Below the pieces are notes generated by a model, which did no database searches, was not told where the DNA came from, and worked only from the letters and a program-made list of their open reading frames with translations. A stretch of 64,000 nt of DNA from Cohnella sp. SGD-V74 (lineage in GTDB: Bacteria > Bacillota > Bacilli > Paenibacillales > Paenibacillaceae): the NCBI RefSeq assembly GCF_003001675.1, contig NZ_PVYW01000002.1:434001-498000 (forward strand). Direction: 5' to 3'. Position numbers and translations under genes: made by a program. Shown here piece after piece: positions 35,687 to 44,096 of this stretch (positions are counted from its first letter, which is position 1; the number at the start of each line of letters is the position of its first letter).

Positions 35687-37243
35687 TCAGCATGGATCGG
35701 CGGATCGCTTGCGGTATTCGTTGGGGCCGACGCCGTAGTAGCTCTTGAACACGTTGCTGAAGTAGGCGGAGCTGGAGAAGCCTGTCAGTTCGGCAATGCT
35801 CGCCACTTTGAGCTCGCTCTCCAGCAGCAGACGCGAGGCGTGCTCCATGCGGATGCGGAGCAAATAATCGCTGAAGGTGCAGCCGGTCAGCTTGCGAAAA
35901 AGATCCGACAAATAGGCGACGTTGTAATGATACCGTTCGGCGATGGCGGACAGCGACAGCTCCTCCGCATAATGGGTCAGCATATAGCCGCGGATCGCCT
36001 CGATTGTCTCCTCCGCCCCTCCTCTGCCCCTGTGACGCTTCAAGGACGCGATCGCCTGCAGGGAGACGTCGCGGATGTTGCCGACGATCCGGTCGAGCGC
36101 CTCGCACCCCCAGGCGGAATTGATATACGGCCACAGCATCCGCTGCAGATCGAGCTCCTTCAGCCCGTGCTCGCGGACGGTTTCGTCGAGCGCCAGGCAC
36201 AGCTGAATAAGGAACATGGAGAAGGACTGCACCGAGGTCTGCCTGCCCGCTTCGGAGATGGCCTCCAGCGCCCGCAAGGCTTCTCCTTCGTCGGCCTGCC
36301 CGATCGCCAGAACGAACTGCTTGAGCAAGGCGGGCTGCGGCCCTTCCTCGTTCCCCCCGCTCCCTTCGAACACCGTCTGCGACACCCGCTCCGGCCGGCT
36401 GCGGCTTAGAGCGAGCAGGCCCGCCTCCAGTCCCGCCCTCCACTCGGCCAATCCGAGCACGGGATGACCGATGCCCACCACCACCTCAAGCCGCAAGAAG
36501 CGGACGACCTTCTCCTTCAGATCAGCCGCAAACCGGGAGAGCAGAGACTCCCCTTTCTCCTCCGGAGACGCCGCGGAAGAAGCGATATAGTGAATCCGGT
36601 CCGATAGATTGACGTCCTCGAAGGCAACGATGCGACCTTCCCATTGGGAGACGACTTCCCGCGCGAGCAGCCGGTAAGCCTCCTTGAAGGAGGACCCGTA
36701 CGCGCCGCCGGACAGGCGACCGGGAGGAATGCGCAGCTCCGAGGTCGCGAAGACGACGGGGCGGTCACCCTGCGACCACTCAGGCATGCCGTATGCGGCC
36801 ATCATCGCCGCGGCTTCGGCGGGCAGCGGCTCCTCGCGGACGATTCTCGCCAGCATCCGCTCTCTCTCGTCATCCAGCTCCCTCTTTAATTTCAATAGAG
36901 CGGAAGCGAGCTCCGTCTTGACGACGGGTTTCAGCAAATAATCCTTGGCGCCTTTGCGAATGGCGGTCTGCACGAGCGGGAAGTCGTCGTACCCGGAGAG
37001 AACGACCGTCTTCGTCTCGGGGTAGCGAAGCGCGCACTGCTGCAGCAATTCGAGGCCGTCCATGACCGGCATGCGGATGTCCGTAATGACGATCGGCACC
37101 CTTCGGTCCGCCAGCAGGGTCAGCGCCTCGGCGCCGTTCGCCGCTTCCGACGCTACGTCGAAGCCGTATTCCCGCCAGTTCAGCTTCAGCTTCAGACCCG
37201 TTCGGATCTCGGCCGAATCGTCCACGACCATGACGTTATACAT
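35687..37243 (-). CDS. YesN-type response regulator with AraC DNA-binding domain, cluster 2
   Basis: A 518-residue response regulator. The receiver (about 1-125) has Asp8/Asp9, phospho-acceptor Asp55 in IVITDIRMP and Lys in YLLKPVV. A long middle linker leads to the C-terminal AraC domain (LSLSAIAERYHYNVAYLSDL, then VASIAELTGFSSSAYFSNVF). It follows the kinase gene by 6 bp and precedes the binding-protein gene, whose promoter repeats it probably binds when phosphorylated. Confidence 0.92.
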   Translation of the reverse strand: MYNVMVVDDSAEIRTGLKLKLNWREYGFDVASEAANGAEALTLLADRRVPIVITDIRMPVMDGLELLQQCALRYPETKTVVLSGYDDFPLVQTAIRKGAKDYLLKPVVKTELASALLKLKRELDDERERMLARIVREEPLPAEAAAMMAAYGMPEWSQGDRPVVFATSELRIPPGRLSGGAYGSSFKEAYRLLAREVVSQWEGRIVAFEDVNLSDRIHYIASSAASPEEKGESLLSRFAADLKEKVVRFLRLEVVVGIGHPVLGLAEWRAGLEAGLLALSRSRPERVSQTVFEGSGGNEEGPQPALLKQFVLAIGQADEGEALRALEAISEAGRQTSVQSFSMFLIQLCLALDETVREHGLKELDLQRMLWPYINSAWGCEALDRIVGNIRDVSLQAIASLKRHRGRGGAEETIEAIRGYMLTHYAEELSLSAIAERYHYNVAYLSDLFRKLTGCTFSDYLLRIRMEHASRLLLESELKVASIAELTGFSSSAYFSNVFKSYYGVGPNEYRKRSADPC

Positions 37244-37249
37244 CTCGGA

Positions 37250-39013
37250 TCACCTCTGGATTGGAATAATCATCGTAATTTCGGTGCCTTGGCCCGGAGC
37301 GCTGCGAATGTCGACGACGAATCGGGAGCCGTAGTGCATTCTTCCTCGCGCGATCACGTTGGTGAAGCCGATGCCTTTCTCGCCGATGTCCAGCGCGTCC
37401 CGCGGCACCTTCAATTCGGCCGCTGCGCGCAAGTCTCTCAGCGCCTCCTCCGGCATGCCCACTCCGTTATCCTGGACAACGATGACGAGCCCCTCCTCGG
37501 TTTCGCGGATGCGGATGGAGACGATTGCGACCTCGACGAGCCCGACGCTGTATTTGACCGCGTTCTCGATAAGCGGCTGGAGCAGCAGCTTCGGCATCCG
37601 CACCGCTTCGCTCGCGGAATCGTCGGCGATCTCGAACCGGACGCGGCTCCCGTAGCAGACCGAGAGAATGGAGGTGAAGGCGCGGATCATGCGAATCTCA
37701 TCGCGCACGGAGATCAGCTCGGTATCCGTCCGCAGCGAGGAACGCAGCATCAGGCTGAGATCGCTCACGACCTGCTCGATATGCTCGCTGCGCCCTTGGG
37801 CCGCGAGGGAGGAGATGACCTCCAGCGTATTGTTCAGGAAGTGGGGGTTGATCTGCAGCAGCAGCGCCTTATACTCCGCGTTGCGCCTCCTCAGGTTTTG
37901 CGCGAATTCGGTCTCGATGTAGGTTTTCAAACGCTGCACCATCTTCAAGTAGTTGGCCGTCAGAAATCCGATCTCGTTCTGTCTGCTCCTGCCCGGCGCC
38001 ATGACCGCGTTTCCCTTCAGAAAATCGCCTTCCTCGACGAACCGCATCGAACGCACCATGCGCGTGATCGGGTTGGCGATGCCCGACGAAAACCAGAACG
38101 CCAGCGACACGGCCACGACGAACAGCAGGGCGGCGACGAGAATGACGTTGTGTCTCGCCCGGGTGATTTCCAGAAACAGCTCCTTCTCCGATACCGTCCC
38201 CGCCACGATCCAGCCGGTCGTCTCCATTTGCTGATAGAAATAGATGGCGCTGCGTTCGCTGTCCCGATATACTTGCGTGCCCGGGCGCCCCTCCCAGTCC
38301 GGAGCGCGAATCCGCGCGAGCAGCGCCGGGGGAATTTCCTCCGCATGCTGATCGAGTACGGGAGCGCCCGCGGCATCGAGCAGAAACGCCTTGCCCGTCT
38401 TCCCCAGCGTCAGCCTGTCCAGCGGCTCCTGGAGCGCGGCGGTTTTCATGTTGAGCTTGAGCACCCCCGCCTCCCGCAGGTTCAGCAGGTCGGACAGCGG
38501 ATAGACGAGCCCGTTCACCCGTTCGCTGTTCTGGTAGGTGCCGTTCTGCCGATCGTCGGTATGGGCGGACGACCATCGCGCGCTCTCGTTCCGGTAATCC
38601 TTGTACCACTCGCTGCCGAGGTACTCGCCCCCGTCCAAATTCCACAGGTCCCATTCCCCGTAAAACACGTTGACCGAGAACACCGCCGGGGTGTTGCTCA
38701 GCACGGCATCGAAATATTTTCTCATCTTGATGTTCAGTTGAATCGTCTCGGACGGGCTTGCCGCCTCGATTCGCGAACGAATCCAGCCCTGCGTCGCGTC
38801 GTTCCTTAAAATCTGATTGGCCGTATTCAACACCTGGGACGTCGTGCTCTCCACGAAATCGGCGTACTGGTTCATCGTCTGCACCGTCGTCGTCTCGATG
38901 GATTCTCTCAATGCGGCAGCCGCCTGATTCCAGAAAAAGTAACCCATCAGCACAAACGGAACGATGAGCAGGACGATCATGGCGATGAGCTGTGTTCGAA
39001 TGGAATAGAACAT
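37250..39013 (-). CDS. YesM-type sensor histidine kinase, cluster 2
   Basis: A 587-residue kinase with a transmembrane helix at about 8-28, an extracellular Cache-like sensing domain, a second helix at about 290-312 and a HAMP linker. The His_kinase region ALLLQINPHFLNNTLEVISS contains the phospho-acceptor His. The HATPase domain has LLQPLIENAVKYSV, DNGVGMPEEAL and GEKGIGFTNV. It is the first gene of cluster 2. A cre-like site lies between the start and the nearest upstream -10-like sequence, hinting at carbon repression of the whole cluster. Confidence 0.92.
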   Translation of the reverse strand: MFYSIRTQLIAMIVLLIVPFVLMGYFFWNQAAAALRESIETTTVQTMNQYADFVESTTSQVLNTANQILRNDATQGWIRSRIEAASPSETIQLNIKMRKYFDAVLSNTPAVFSVNVFYGEWDLWNLDGGEYLGSEWYKDYRNESARWSSAHTDDRQNGTYQNSERVNGLVYPLSDLLNLREAGVLKLNMKTAALQEPLDRLTLGKTGKAFLLDAAGAPVLDQHAEEIPPALLARIRAPDWEGRPGTQVYRDSERSAIYFYQQMETTGWIVAGTVSEKELFLEITRARHNVILVAALLFVVAVSLAFWFSSGIANPITRMVRSMRFVEEGDFLKGNAVMAPGRSRQNEIGFLTANYLKMVQRLKTYIETEFAQNLRRRNAEYKALLLQINPHFLNNTLEVISSLAAQGRSEHIEQVVSDLSLMLRSSLRTDTELISVRDEIRMIRAFTSILSVCYGSRVRFEIADDSASEAVRMPKLLLQPLIENAVKYSVGLVEVAIVSIRIRETEEGLVIVVQDNGVGMPEEALRDLRAAAELKVPRDALDIGEKGIGFTNVIARGRMHYGSRFVVDIRSAPGQGTEITMIIPIQR

Positions 39014-39030
39014 CGGACTCCCCCTGTTAA

Positions 39031-39044
39031 TACAGCGCTTACAT
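39031..39044 (-). promoter_or_regulatory. Possible cre-like site upstream of the cluster 2 kinase
   Basis: Read on the minus strand, ATGTAAGCGCTGTA contains the TGTAAGCG half of the cre consensus, but the far half departs from it (no final CA). It lies 18 bp upstream of the kinase start. A weak match. Confidence 0.3.
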
Positions 39045-39133
39045 CTATTTTAGTTGACATTGGCGGGCGGATCTTTAACAAATTAAGCGGGAAGTTTAAC
39101 CCAAATTGACCGTGTTGAGATTACTCTGCTTCT

Positions 39134-39453
39134 TTTGCCGCTATCCCCTTCATTCAGTTCGCGCCGGACCTCTCTTATCTCTCTTATCGCTTTTCGCCCC
39201 CTTTTGCCGCTATCCCTTCCGATCAGTTCACGGTCTCGCTGCCTTCCTCTATCGCCTCTTTTGCCGCTATCCCTTTGAGTCAGTTGGAGTCGCATCAAAC
39301 TGAATCATTGGGATATCCCAGCAATCTGCTGAAATCTAATTCACAGCCGTGGGGGGGATCAACTGATCAGACGGGATACCGACAAATGCAGGGAAAAGGC
39401 ACTTCATATCCAGAATATGACGCAAAAACTGATTAGACGGGATACCGGCAAAA
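39134..39453. repeat. Cluster of about 27-bp interspersed repeats in both orientations
   Basis: The core TTTTGCCGCTATCCC-N-CAGTT occurs at 39134-39160, 39202-39228 and 39259-39285, and in inverted orientation (AACTGAT..GGGATACCGGCAAAAG) at 39361-39386 and 39427-39453; a degenerate sixth copy is near 39299-39326. Copies are separated by unrelated sequence, so they are not a simple tandem array. No gene was found in 39014-39616. Such short repeats may be dispersed elsewhere in the genome. Confidence 0.7.
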
Positions 39454-39616
39454 GAGGCAGAGAACGATAAGCCCCGCCGCCGGATCTCCACATTGGGCAT
39501 TACACATTGGACAGGCCGAATCGCGAACGGCAAGAGGCTCCGACAAGTCCGCTTCGCTCATGCTGCGCATGGGCAAAGCGGCTGCCGAAGCCTATCTGGC
39601 CGTACAGTTTCATTCT

Positions 39617-41782
39617 CTAATGGCCGGCAAGCGACAGGCGGAACGCTTGAATATCACCCGGTTCGACAGCGACTCTGATCCCCGTCGTATCGCCGCTGAA
39701 TTCGATGCGCGCTTCTCCGCCCTCGAACCAGGGAGCCGCTGCCGTGTATCGACCCGGAATCTCGACGATCGCCTCCGTGCGCTCTTCTCCCCAGCCGTGC
39801 ACGAACAGGTGAGCGGCCTGAGCTTCGCCTCTCGCTTCCGCCGAACCGTCCGTCAACATGTCCGCGCGCACGCCGTCTCCGTTTACTTTAACGCAAGCTT
39901 CCAGCCCCAGCTTCTTCTCAAGCACTTTGCGGAAAAACGCCCTCGTCTCCGCTCCGCCATCCCGCCAATAAGCGGATGCGAGCAGCGTGCCAATCCACAT
40001 CGCGCTCCCTTGCCCGTAATCCGCCAGCGTAATTGCAGGAGCATTATCCTGCACGTAGCGGGCAAGCGTCTCTACATCATGGCGAGCGACGACGTCCGAC
40101 TTGTAATAAGCGCCGCCAAGCTCCTCCCCGTCACAGCTCTGCAGCGGAATGCGCCCCGCTTCGCTTACCGTCTCCTCCCGGTAGCTGTGCTCCAGATGCT
40201 GGACGGAATGAATCCATGTCTCTCGCACGCCGAACACTTCGTCGAAGCCGTAGCCGGGCACCTTGTAGCTGTGCGAACCGTTCTCGGCTTGCAGCGCCCC
40301 GAAGGAGCATTCCGATACCAGACGTCCGCCGCCCTCTATCCACGCGCGAATGACTGTGCACGTTCGCTCGTCCAGATAGAGCGGATACGGCATCCATAAG
40401 CAGCGGTAACGGGACAGAGACTCCTCCGTCAATTGGCCTCCGTGCAGAAACTCGACCTTGTAGTTGAGGTCGTGCAGCAGCTTGTGCGCGCCCTGAACCG
40501 ACTCGAAGTACGTATCCAGATGGCCGTAAGCGGCAAAATTGGCGATCTGGTTCTCGGGACTGTACAGAATCGCGATCCGATCCGACGGCCGGCTCCCTCG
40601 CAGCAGCTCCTCCTTCGAGCTCTGAATCCGTTCGTTGAGCCGCTCCATATCCTTCAACCAGGGAGTGTCACTTCCGTCCAAATACGTGCTGCCCCAAGCC
40701 GGTGCCTCGTGCCCGAGCACCTCAGGCCGATATTGCCAGAACAAGTATCCCGTTATGCCGCGCGCCAGCGGAATCAGAATGTGGCGCTTTAGCTCCGACC
40801 ATTCCAGCTGCTTGGGCTTCATCGCCGTATCTCCGGGAAGCGCGTGAATTTCCGAATTGATGACCTTCTTGCCTCCGGCCGCCGACAGAAGCAAATCCGC
40901 CGACCACGCCGACGATCCCAGGCTGTTGCCGAACAGGTCGCATTGCTCCGCCAGCCGAAAGTCGTCCGAACCGGACGTAATCAGGTTGAAAATCGGACCC
41001 GGAACCGTATGCACCATGACAGGATGCCGCGTATCGAGCGTCCGGACGACGGCGGCGCGCCTGCGCAGATCGTCGGTCAGCGCGTCCGACATGAACAGCC
41101 GCCAATCGACCATGTCGTTGAAGACCGCTTTGCCGCGGGGAGCCTCGATCTCTTCCCAAGAGCCGTAAGTCCGCTGCCACTTCTCGTTGAGCGCGGGCAA
41201 ATCGACATACTTTCTTCGCAGCCACTCCCCGAACTCGGCCGCAGACCGGCCGCAGTAGCACACCTGATTCTCAAAAGCCAGCTCCCGCCTAATGCTGGTC
41301 GTCAGTTCAGGCTCGTTCCACAGATCCCACACCCACAGGGCGGGATGATCCTTGAACGCCTCGACCGCTGCGGTCAGGAAGCGATCTTTCTCCCGCTGCC
41401 CTTCGGGATGGTGATAACACGGGCCGGGCGCTCCGCCGATCTGCCGGCTGTTAAGCGCCCGCGGCTCCAGCCGATAGCCGTCCGCGGCAATCATGACCGA
41501 GTCGGGGTAACGTCTGTAGAACCAGGCAGGCGCCACGTCGAAAATGACGTTCAGCACGACCTTCAGCCCATTCCGCTCGGCCAGATCCATCAGTTCGCGC
41601 ACATCATCGAATTCGAAGCGGTTTTCCTCCGGGTGACTGGCCCGCCATTGTATCCAATATTTCACGCAATTAAAGCCTTTGTCCGCAATTCGGCGCAAGT
41701 CCGTCTCCCACTGATCCCGATAAGGGGTCGGCGAGCGGTAATATTGAAAGCCGAATGGAATAAACGAATCGTTCTCCGTCAT
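39617..41782 (-). CDS. GH42 beta-galactosidase family glycoside hydrolase
   Basis: A 721-residue cytoplasmic hydrolase. The TIM barrel opens with FGFQYYRSPTPYRDQWETDL; the acid/base Glu is in WVWDLWNEPELT and the nucleophile Glu in KVINSEIHALPG. The trimerisation domain of GH42 follows (RIAILYSPENQIANFAAYGH) with a small beta-domain at the C-terminus. GH42 enzymes remove beta-galactosyl or alpha-arabinopyranosyl ends from oligosaccharides. AAGGAG precedes the ATG. It lies 26 bp downstream of the alpha/beta hydrolase gene and both are under the conserved cluster 3 promoter. Confidence 0.9.
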   Translation of the reverse strand: MTENDSFIPFGFQYYRSPTPYRDQWETDLRRIADKGFNCVKYWIQWRASHPEENRFEFDDVRELMDLAERNGLKVVLNVIFDVAPAWFYRRYPDSVMIAADGYRLEPRALNSRQIGGAPGPCYHHPEGQREKDRFLTAAVEAFKDHPALWVWDLWNEPELTTSIRRELAFENQVCYCGRSAAEFGEWLRRKYVDLPALNEKWQRTYGSWEEIEAPRGKAVFNDMVDWRLFMSDALTDDLRRRAAVVRTLDTRHPVMVHTVPGPIFNLITSGSDDFRLAEQCDLFGNSLGSSAWSADLLLSAAGGKKVINSEIHALPGDTAMKPKQLEWSELKRHILIPLARGITGYLFWQYRPEVLGHEAPAWGSTYLDGSDTPWLKDMERLNERIQSSKEELLRGSRPSDRIAILYSPENQIANFAAYGHLDTYFESVQGAHKLLHDLNYKVEFLHGGQLTEESLSRYRCLWMPYPLYLDERTCTVIRAWIEGGGRLVSECSFGALQAENGSHSYKVPGYGFDEVFGVRETWIHSVQHLEHSYREETVSEAGRIPLQSCDGEELGGAYYKSDVVARHDVETLARYVQDNAPAITLADYGQGSAMWIGTLLASAYWRDGGAETRAFFRKVLEKKLGLEACVKVNGDGVRADMLTDGSAEARGEAQAAHLFVHGWGEERTEAIVEIPGRYTAAAPWFEGGEARIEFSGDTTGIRVAVEPGDIQAFRLSLAGH

Positions 41783-41808
41783 CTACGCTGTCTCCTTGTC
41801 TGACTGAA

Positions 41809-44001
41809 TTAAACCTCGCTCAAGCCCCAGCCGATAAAATGAACCATTGTCGCTTCAAACCACACAGGTCCGGTAAAATCGGGAATCTCCGCCGTAATCG
41901 TCAGTTCCGGCCGGCGGGGTCTATCCGTGCCGGGATGAGGCACGTTAGCGGGGGGAACGACGATCCAGTCCCCCGCTGAAAGATCGTGGCAGTACGTCAA
42001 TTCGTACAGATAAGCCGAGCCTGCCAGCGAGCCCGGCACCTCCCAGGTCGCCGAAGCGTACGAGCAAGTTAAAGATTCCCCCCTCTCCGGCAGGACGCCT
42101 TCCATCAGCACAAGCTCGTCCGCTTCAGGCGCATCCGCCCCCGCATTCGAATCCATACGCGCACCCGCACCCAAATCCACACCCTCGCTTGCACTAGCAC
42201 TAGCACTCGCATTTGCATCCGCTTCTTCCACCCCGCCCCGCACGGCAGGGCGAATTGCCAGCCTATAGCCTGTCCCCGGAGGGCCGTACACCGACAGCGC
42301 CGCTGTCAGTCCGGCGACCGCCAGCTTCGGCCCCTCGAAGAACACCGGCTGCCGATTCGGAACGAAGCTCTCCGTACGCATCCACTCGTCCGTTCCTTCA
42401 CCCGTTCTCCGATAGTGAACGGTCTCGTCCGACACCGCTTCCTCCCCCGACGCGATGGCCGTCAGACAGCGGACAGCCGCTTCGTAGAGGTCGGTGGAGT
42501 TGTTGTGCCCGTGACGGTAACCGATCTCGTGACGAACCGGGATGCCGTGAGCCCTCGCCCGGCGCAGCCACTCCAGTGCCGGCGCGAACGACGTAAACGG
42601 ATCGTGCGTGGACGAGTTCAGCCACACCCGCGTCCCTCTTTCCTTAAGCGCATCAAGCATGCGCTCCGATTGCGGATGCAGTTCCGTTGCAATCCGCTCC
42701 TCGTCCGCCGTTCCGAACGTATTGAGCCAGTAGCGTTCGACGGCATTTCGTCCGTCTTCGTCCCGCCATCCCGGCCGCCAAGCGTGCTTGAGCCCCATAT
42801 CGGAGCAGATCGCCTCCCACCGGGCGGGATACGAGACGTTGAGCAAATCGGCCGCCGGACCGTAGAGCGAGAAAGGAACTCCGTAGCACAGCGCATATTG
42901 GACCGCATACCCTTCCGCCAGCGGATTGCAGGCCGCCAGCAGCGCCGTCAGCCCGCCCCGCGAGCCCCCTACCGTGACGATGCTATGCGGATTCACGGCA
43001 TATCGATCCGCAGCGAGCCGGAATAGCAGATTCAACTGCCCGAATGCGGACGGATGCTGGGTTCGCGTGCCGATCGAACCTCCGCCGTTCCAGACGATGC
43101 CGACGCTTCCTTGCCCCGTAAGCTCCATCGCTTTGCCGATCGCCTTGATCGTCGGCAAGCCGCAATGACGGTATACGTTCTCGTTCTGATCGTAATAGCC
43201 GGTGAAGAGGCACGAATAGCCGCCGGAGCGGTCTTCGGACCATCCCGGCGGCACGATAAAGCTGGCCAAGCTGCCGATTCCTTCCGCATCCCGAATCACG
43301 TGATTGTTGAACAGTTGGAACACGGGAAGACCGCTGACCGGCCCCTCGCCGTCACCGCCCGCATTGCGGAACATAACGGGGTAGCCCGTCATCTTCAGCG
43401 CCTCCGCCGACAGCAGCAGCGCCGCTTCCTCCGACACGCCGTACAGGCTGTAGACGTCGCCGATGTAGCGGTCGAAGCCGGGGGCGCGGCGAAGGGACTC
43501 CCCCGGCCTCTCGATCAATAAACCTAGACGCTCCGTATCGAACGCGTAAGGGCTTTCAGGAAGGTCATCCCTCATCTCCAACGAGGAAGTAACGATCCCC
43601 GCCCCCGGCTCGGTCCCGTCCCCTTCCCCCATCTCCACTCGCAGTTCGCCGATCGCGTCTGACGCTCCTTCTCTCGGCCCGCCTCGCCCCTCGTGCAGAG
43701 AAGCATCCCAATGCGTCGCAATCGGAAACTCGTTGCGCAGCAGCTCGGAGACGACGGCAACTGTGCCGCCGTCCCCGACTTTTACCGCAACTGTGCCCGC
43801 CTCAACGTCGAACGCATCTGCTTCTTCTATACTTACCGCCCCGTTAAGCGAACGGGCGATCGACAGCTTACCTCCGCTGCGAAGGACATAGTTCAAGATT
43901 GCCGGATGCACGGCGATATTCGCCGTCTCCTGATCGCCGTCCAAGACGGTGAACGCGCTGAGCGGAACGAGATTGTCCGGGTTGAACACAAGAGCGCGCA
44001 T
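41809..44001 (-). CDS. Alpha/beta hydrolase, probable carbohydrate esterase or peptidase-like enzyme
   Basis: A 730-residue protein without a signal peptide. The ATG at 44001 is chosen because GAGGGAGG lies 8 bases upstream. An alpha/beta-hydrolase core has the nucleophile elbow VTVGGSRGGLTALLAAC (Ser), and Asp and His candidates in NSSTHDPFTSF and EIGYRHGHNN. Domains before (about 1-220) and after the core are beta-rich. Residues near 585-615 are a low-complexity Ala/Ser stretch, unusual in an otherwise ordered enzyme. An esterase that removes acyl groups from the imported glycan is plausible; the exact family was not recognised. Confidence 0.7.
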   Translation of the reverse strand: MRALVFNPDNLVPLSAFTVLDGDQETANIAVHPAILNYVLRSGGKLSIARSLNGAVSIEEADAFDVEAGTVAVKVGDGGTVAVVSELLRNEFPIATHWDASLHEGRGGPREGASDAIGELRVEMGEGDGTEPGAGIVTSSLEMRDDLPESPYAFDTERLGLLIERPGESLRRAPGFDRYIGDVYSLYGVSEEAALLLSAEALKMTGYPVMFRNAGGDGEGPVSGLPVFQLFNNHVIRDAEGIGSLASFIVPPGWSEDRSGGYSCLFTGYYDQNENVYRHCGLPTIKAIGKAMELTGQGSVGIVWNGGGSIGTRTQHPSAFGQLNLLFRLAADRYAVNPHSIVTVGGSRGGLTALLAACNPLAEGYAVQYALCYGVPFSLYGPAADLLNVSYPARWEAICSDMGLKHAWRPGWRDEDGRNAVERYWLNTFGTADEERIATELHPQSERMLDALKERGTRVWLNSSTHDPFTSFAPALEWLRRARAHGIPVRHEIGYRHGHNNSTDLYEAAVRCLTAIASGEEAVSDETVHYRRTGEGTDEWMRTESFVPNRQPVFFEGPKLAVAGLTAALSVYGPPGTGYRLAIRPAVRGGVEEADANASASASASEGVDLGAGARMDSNAGADAPEADELVLMEGVLPERGESLTCSYASATWEVPGSLAGSAYLYELTYCHDLSAGDWIVVPPANVPHPGTDRPRRPELTITAEIPDFTGPVWFEATMVHFIGWGLSEV

Positions 44002-44034
44002 ATTCGCAGCCTCCCTCATTATGTCTTCCCGCCC

Positions 44035-44090
44035 ATCGTACCACCTTCGCGTTCTCCCGTTCAGACGTCAACTCTGCGAAATGGTTTGCA
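44035..44090 (-). promoter_or_regulatory. Conserved promoter A: motif GCAAACCATTTCGCA plus -10 TACGAT
   Basis: On the minus strand the near-palindrome at 44075-44090 is followed after 34 bp by TACGAT (44035-44040). The predicted leader to the esterase start at 44001 is about 27 nt. The same motif and spacing recur at 49011 and 57733. Confidence 0.6.
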
Positions 44091-44096
44091 AAGCTG

